Assembly: GCA_003353825.1 (NCBI GenBank)
Contig: PIVW01000054.1
Span: 1 to 18,637 of the forward strand
Length of the DNA: 18,637 bases
Direction of reading: 5' to 3'
Origin: Chloroflexota bacterium
GTDB taxonomy: Bacteria; Chloroflexota; Anaerolineae; J102
Made by a program: the position numbers and the translations under genes. The notes under the pieces were generated by a model. The model was not told the origin of the DNA. It ran no database searches and worked only from the letters and a program-made list of their open reading frames with translations. Shown here piece after piece: positions 15,568-18,637 of the stretch. How positions within the stretch are numbered: the first letter of the stretch is position 1; each line of letters starts with the position of its first letter.

Positions 15568-15766
15568 TGCTACGGCCCCGCATTTATGCGCTAAGATAGG
15601 GGGAACGTTACTATTGATCGCCAGTGTGCAGGAACTGTTGGCGGTTAGATGGTGTGCCCATTGTGATATCAGTCAATCGAACGATGCCCCACCGGCGATC
15701 ATGAACCCCGTGTGGATTATGATGATTAGCGGCTGCATTGAAGCAGCGTCAGCATATGCTTACCTT

Positions 15767-15787
15767 TTGTAAGATTATTGTAAGATT
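15767..15787 (+). promoter_or_regulatory. Pho-box-like direct repeat before the radical SAM cassette
   Basis: TTGTAAG occurs at 15767 and 15778, each followed by a 4-nt A/T block (ATTA, ATTT). This gives the 7+4, 11-bp period used by PhoB/OmpR-family regulators. It ends about 18 nt before the first possible ATG of the radical SAM gene. The regulator is unknown; the OmpR-type regulator at 1231-1932 is a candidate only. Confidence 0.45.
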
Positions 15788-15805
15788 TTCGCCTTAACGT
15801 ATTGA

Positions 15806-16996
15806 ATGAACTTCCCCTTTGGCACAGTGCTTGTCAATCAACCGATAAAATGCTACGCTAACCAATCCGTCATGGCTGACACAATCTCGTTAAAGATCTC
15901 ATCCCCTCTTATCGATTCCGAGCGAACATTACCGGAACAAACCTTTTTGCCCGATGCCTATCGCCTACCTGATGGTGCAGTAAAAGGGCCGATTTCGCCC
16001 ATCAATCCCCAGGTGATTTTTATTGAAGTCACCAACCGTTGCAACTTGCTGTGCGAAACCTGTCCGCGTACCTTCTTTAACCGGGAGCCTCTGAAAACGC
16101 TCACTTATGATGATTTTGTTCAGATCGCCGAGCAATTCCCTAACATGCGCAGGATATCGCTGCATGGCATTGGCGAACCGTTGCTCAATAAACGACTGCC
16201 GCGAATTATCAAATACCTCAAAGGCAGAGATGTTGAGGTTATAATCAACTCCAACGGCACACTGCTCACCCCAACCTGGCAGAAGGCACTGGTTGAGAGT
16301 GGTTTAGATGAATTCCGTTGCTCGATTGATGGAGCCAGACCCGAAACTTACGCCCGCATTCGCGGCGCGGACCTGCTCCACAAACTGAAGGCCGGGCTGG
16401 AGGGGTTGGTCAAAACCAAAGCCAGACTACAAGCGCAAACACCGCGCATCTCAATCTGGTGCGTGTCCACCAAAGAAAATCTGGCCGAGCTGCCCGAACT
16501 GGTGCGGCTGGCCGCCCGATTGGGTGTGTCTGAGGTTTATTTGCAACGAATGACGTATTTCGCCCAGAAGCCGCAAGAACAGTACGGCATGGCCCGGCAG
16601 GATTTGGCCATCTTTGGCCCGGATCACGATTACCAGGAAGAAGTGATTGCCGAGTGCGAAGCCCTAAGCACTGAACTGGGCCTTGACTTCCGAGCCGCCG
16701 GCGCCCGCGAACCACGCCACAGTCTAGAAGCTGCCCGGCCCGCCGATTTTATGCCCTGGCAAGAGTGCATGCGTCCATGGACCACGGCCTATGTAACCGC
16801 CAACGGCAACTGCTTACCTTGCTGCATTTCGCCCTTTGCCACCAACAATTATGACAGCTTGATTTTGGGCAATCTCTTGGAACGTTCCTCTGCCGATTTG
16901 TGGAACGACCACCTTTATCAAACATTCCGAACAGCTTTGCTGAGTCCGCATCCACATCAAGCCTGTGCCAGTTGTGGGGTATACTGGAGCCTATGA
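15806..16996 (+). CDS. Radical SAM protein with C-terminal SPASM-like domain
   Basis: A radical SAM enzyme of 396 residues. The [4Fe-4S] motif CX3CX2C is Cys79, Cys83, Cys86 (TNRCNLLCETC). A GxGEP variant of the GGE motif is at 121-125, and SIDGARPETYARIRG (173-187) is typical of the barrel. The C-terminus is cysteine-rich (Cys321, 336, 339, 340, 387, 390), with NGNCLPCC and ILGNLLERSSADLWN, the SPASM pattern that binds auxiliary iron-sulfur clusters, as in enzymes modifying peptides or proteins. The start is uncertain: ATG 15806 and ATG 15872 both lack a Shine-Dalgarno, and conservation probably begins after residue 40. It overlaps the TusA-like gene by 4 nt. The substrate is not evident. 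Confidence 0.92.
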   Translation: MNFPFGTVLVNQPIKCYANQSVMADTISLKISSPLIDSERTLPEQTFLPDAYRLPDGAVKGPISPINPQVIFIEVTNRCNLLCETCPRTFFNREPLKTLTYDDFVQIAEQFPNMRRISLHGIGEPLLNKRLPRIIKYLKGRDVEVIINSNGTLLTPTWQKALVESGLDEFRCSIDGARPETYARIRGADLLHKLKAGLEGLVKTKARLQAQTPRISIWCVSTKENLAELPELVRLAARLGVSEVYLQRMTYFAQKPQEQYGMARQDLAIFGPDHDYQEEVIAECEALSTELGLDFRAAGAREPRHSLEAARPADFMPWQECMRPWTTAYVTANGNCLPCCISPFATNNYDSLILGNLLERSSADLWNDHLYQTFRTALLSPHPHQACASCGVYWSL

Positions 16997-17271
16997 ACGG
17001 TGACATCCAACTTGATGCCGGGGAAGCCGGTTGTAGCGAACTGATTATGCTCATTTTTCAGACGCTGAAGCGAATGGTTCCTGGTCAAAGCTTAGAAGTT
17101 TTGGCGCATGATCAGATGACCGATATAGACATTTCGGCCTGGTGTCGGATGACGGGTAATGTACTGGTAGCGCAATCTAGAGAGAAACACCCCCAACGCA
17201 ACTTTCGCCGGTGGCGCGTCGGCCGTGGAATTATTAGCTCAGGGCGCGGCAGTTCAAATTATGAAAGATGA
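16993..17271 (+). CDS. TusA-like small sulfur-carrier protein
   Basis: A protein of 92 residues with the TusA/SirA fold pattern: the strand IQLDAGEAG, then Cys14 at the position of the persulfide-carrying cysteine, a helix (ELIMLIFQTLKRM, 16-28), PGQSLEVLAHD (30-40), a second helix with MTDIDISAWCRMTG (42-55), and a last basic strand FRRWRVGRG (71-79). Typical TusA has Cys-Pro at the active site; here it is Cys-Ser, and a second cysteine (Cys51) is present. TusA proteins relay sulfane sulfur for tRNA thiolation or cofactor assembly. The ATG overlaps the upstream stop (ATGA), and the next gene starts 5 to 8 nt later, so all three proteins are probably made together. Fold match is by eye. Confidence 0.78.
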   Translation: MNGDIQLDAGEAGCSELIMLIFQTLKRMVPGQSLEVLAHDQMTDIDISAWCRMTGNVLVAQSREKHPQRNFRRWRVGRGIISSGRGSSNYER

Positions 17272-17279
17272 GGTAAATG

Positions 17280-18089
17280 ATGGCAATACCGGTAACCGAA
17301 ACTCAAATCACCTGCACGCCACCGGCGTTTATGTGGAAGATGTGGTTCTACACTAACTACGATTGTAACCTACGCTGCTCCTACTGCGTAGCTAAATCCG
17401 GCCCCAATGTACCACGCCGGGCGCTGGGTCTGGTTAATGTCAAGCGCCTGGTTGATGAAGCGGTTGAACTTGGTTTCAGTGACGTTTTTTTTACCGGCGG
17501 CGAGCCGTTCATTCTTAAAGATATTTACGACATGCTGGCCTATTCGTCTGCCCGGATTAAGACCACTGTTCTAACCAATGCCATGCTTTTACACAACAAA
17601 CGGTTGGACAAATTGTGCAAGATTGCCAACGAGAATCTCATTGTGCAGGTCAGCCTGGATGGCGGCCGCCCGGAAGACCATGATGCTTACCGGGGCAAAG
17701 GTAGCTGGGCCAAAACAGTCGAAAGTATTAAACTGCTGCAGGAGCATGGGTTCCGCGTCCACCTGAGCACCACCGAAACTCCGGCCAACTCGGCTCATCT
17801 GGATAAGGTATGCGAATTCCACCGTAGTTTGGGCATCCCCGATGAGGATCATTTCGTCCGGCCCCTTGCCAAACGGGGCTACGCAAAGGAGGGAGTTGAA
17901 CTAGATATGACCAACCTACTGCCCGAAGTGACGATCAACCTCGATGGCGTTTTCTGGCATCCTCTATCAACCGATGCCGATATGCAGGTTGGCAAAAAGA
18001 TTTTTCCGCTGGCCGCTGCCGTTGAACGCATTCAGGGACAACTTGAGGCTATGGACGAAGGCGGCGCACCGCTGATGACCTTTACCTGA
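17280..18089 (+). CDS. Radical SAM protein, second of the cassette
   Basis: A protein of 269 residues with a compact radical SAM core and no SPASM tail. Cys29, Cys33, Cys36 form CX3CX2C (DCNLRCSYC), GGEP lies at 73-76 for SAM binding, and VQVSLDGGRPEDHD (122-135) is a conserved barrel strand. Three other cysteines (12, 113, 178) do not form an auxiliary-cluster motif. Two tandem ATGs exist at 17277 and 17280. GAGG at 17270-17273 is 6 nt from the second and only 3 nt from the first, so the second is preferred. It lies a few bases after the TusA-like gene and probably shares its mRNA. Reaction and substrate are unknown; pairing with a sulfur carrier suggests a sulfur-related step, by inference. 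Confidence 0.9.
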   Translation: MAIPVTETQITCTPPAFMWKMWFYTNYDCNLRCSYCVAKSGPNVPRRALGLVNVKRLVDEAVELGFSDVFFTGGEPFILKDIYDMLAYSSARIKTTVLTNAMLLHNKRLDKLCKIANENLIVQVSLDGGRPEDHDAYRGKGSWAKTVESIKLLQEHGFRVHLSTTETPANSAHLDKVCEFHRSLGIPDEDHFVRPLAKRGYAKEGVELDMTNLLPEVTINLDGVFWHPLSTDADMQVGKKIFPLAAAVERIQGQLEAMDEGGAPLMTFT

Positions 18090-18118
18090 GGCTAGTTCAC
18101 CGGCTTCCGGGTGAAGCC
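18090..18118 (+). terminator. Hairpin after second radical SAM gene
   Basis: TTCACC (18096-18101) pairs with GGTGAA (18110-18115) across an 8-nt loop, and GGC/GCC extends the stem past a 3-nt bulge. It begins directly after the TGA. No T-run follows, so it may modulate rather than end transcription into the downstream RAM-domain gene. Confidence 0.4.
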
Positions 18119-18162
18119 AGAAGATTACAAACCATAAGTTTATTTTAGACAGGAGGAGAAAT

Positions 18163-18420
18163 ATGATCCAAGCGTTTGTTCAAATTGAAGCAGAACCCAG
18201 TCGGGTGCAAGACCTGGTTGAGGAATTAGCCGGAATGGAGTTAGACAGTTCCGTGATCAAGCAAGTCTACGCTGTCACCGGGCGCTGTGACCTCATAGCC
18301 CTGATTGAAAGCCCCAACATAGCTTCATTAGGTGACTGAGTGGCCAATGGCATTGGTGGCGCCGTGGGCGTCCGACATACTGAAACAAATCTGGTTATCT
18401 GGTCACAACTGGCCTCTTAA
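18163..18420 (+). pseudogene. Stand-alone Lrp/AsnC-type ligand-binding (RAM) domain with in-frame TGA
   Basis: A very strong AGGAGG (18151-18156) lies 6 nt before the ATG. The frame reads MIQAFVQIEAEPSRVQDL to VTGRCDLIALIES, the start and middle of an Lrp/AsnC RAM domain without its helix-turn-helix. It hits TGA at codon 59 (18337-18339), then continues in frame for 26 more codons with the expected family ending, VGVRHTETNLVIW, to a TAA at 18418. The full domain would be 85 residues, normal for stand-alone RAM proteins; the open part is 58 residues and would lack the last helix and strand. TGA is the ordinary stop of neighbouring genes here, so a nonsense mutation or sequence error is likelier than recoding. 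It lies 73 nt after the second radical SAM gene and may be the cassette's sensor. Confidence 0.68.
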
Positions 18421-18637
18421 CCTCATTTAGAGTTAACATCCTGAGTAGCCTAGAGTGTAGCAAAAGGCGTATCGAAGGGTGTGCCCAACCTGGAAAGCAC
18501 CCTTCAATAAACGACCTAAGCCTGTATTTCGCACCTTTGAAATCAGAAACTTACAGCTGTCATTTGGGGCATTATGCGCTTCACAACAAGGTGATTAATG
18601 CTCCAGATAGGCTAAGAATAAGTGTTCGTCAGTATCC
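18421..18637. other. Gene-free right end of window
   Basis: I see no coding frame here. It holds one 8-bp hairpin, GAAGGGTG (18474-18481) with CACCCTTC (18498-18505), 16-nt loop, not followed by a T-run. It could mark the end of the cassette's transcript, but is weak as a terminator. Confidence 0.35.

Larger units (their letters stand above)
15224..15805. other. Divergent intergenic region between moxR and the radical SAM cassette
   Basis: These 582 nt hold no gene I can support. They contain a twin CTTAAG site (15355-15371), a small hairpin GTGAG-GGAT-CTCAC (15534-15547), a 16-bp perfect palindrome (15552-15567) and an 11-bp-period direct repeat (15767-15787). Promoters for both divergent operons should be here, but no consensus -35/-10 pair is convincing. 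A 71-codon frame from a GTG at 15557 lacks a ribosome site and is not called. Confidence 0.5.

Noticed and set aside
15557..15772. 71-codon frame starting at GTG in the moxR-radical SAM intergenic region
   Set aside because: It has no ribosome site, starts inside the 16-bp palindrome, and its translation resembles no family I know; length is within chance for an open frame.
15831..15859. Possible -35/-10 pair (TTGTCA, 17 nt, TACGCT) that would favour the later ATG at 15872
   Set aside because: The -10 matches the consensus at only three positions and the transcript would be almost leaderless; kept only as an alternative start argument.
17171..17356. A +1 frame overlapping the end of the TusA-like gene and start of the second radical SAM gene, translating to a plausible-looking GGASAVELLAQGAAVQIM stretch
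   Set aside because: It lacks an upstream start with a ribosome site. The TusA frame itself ends in a sensible basic last strand and the next gene has its own start, so no frameshift is needed; 61 open codons can arise by chance.
18337..18380. SECIS element for selenocysteine at the TGA of the RAM gene
   Set aside because: The hairpin is short and its loop lies about 10-12 nt after the TGA rather than the usual distance, there is no typical loop sequence, and RAM domains are not known as selenoproteins.
1..18637. CRISPR arrays, tRNA or rRNA genes, insertion sequences, phage genes
   Set aside because: None was seen: no regularly spaced long direct repeats, no tRNA cloverleaf candidate noticed by eye, and no transposase or phage protein among the frames.

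Overview
The window (about 18.6 kb, roughly half G+C) is a bacterial chromosome segment with no rRNA, tRNA, CRISPR array, transposase or phage gene that I can see. The protein families (F420/flavin LLM oxidoreductase, complete MoxR/Bat operon, TusA-linked radical SAM enzymes) and the many short palindromic intergenic repeats fit an environmental bacterium, perhaps of the Chloroflexota/Anaerolineae. That placement is a weak inference from style; no marker gene is present.

Layout. (1) 1-1932, minus strand: a two-component system, an OmpR/PhoB-type response regulator followed by a sensor kinase that runs off the left edge. (2) 1933-2304: a divergent intergenic region with three inverted repeats. 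(3) 2305-3159, plus: an LLM-class oxidoreductase. (4) 15223 down to 3272, minus: a ten-gene run reading moxR, DUF58 protein, BatD/DUF4381-like protein, batA, batB, batC, an unrecognised secreted protein, batD, batE and a membrane-anchored S41 C-terminal processing protease. (5) 15224-15805: a divergent intergenic region with palindromes and an 11-bp-period direct repeat. (6) 15806-18420, plus: a compact cassette of radical SAM/SPASM protein, TusA-like protein, second radical SAM protein, and a stand-alone Lrp/AsnC ligand-binding (RAM) domain gene with an in-frame TGA. (7) 18421-18637: no gene recognised.

How the genes may work together. In the large minus-strand block, MoxR is an AAA+ ATPase thought to act on VWA-domain proteins. 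BatA and BatB carry intact MIDAS motifs facing the periplasm/cell surface, BatC and BatE supply TPR scaffolds, BatD and its relative supply extracellular beta domains, and the S41 protease could trim exported substrates. An unknown secreted protein lies between batC and batD. In the plus-strand cassette, a 4-nt ATGA overlap and a 5 to 8 nt gap indicate tight co-translation of the two radical SAM enzymes with the small TusA-like protein. This suggests a sulfur-related radical modification pathway whose substrate cannot be read from the sequence.

The best candidates for something undescribed are the radical SAM-TusA-radical SAM-RAM cassette with its interrupted last gene, and the unknown secreted protein embedded in the Bat operon.
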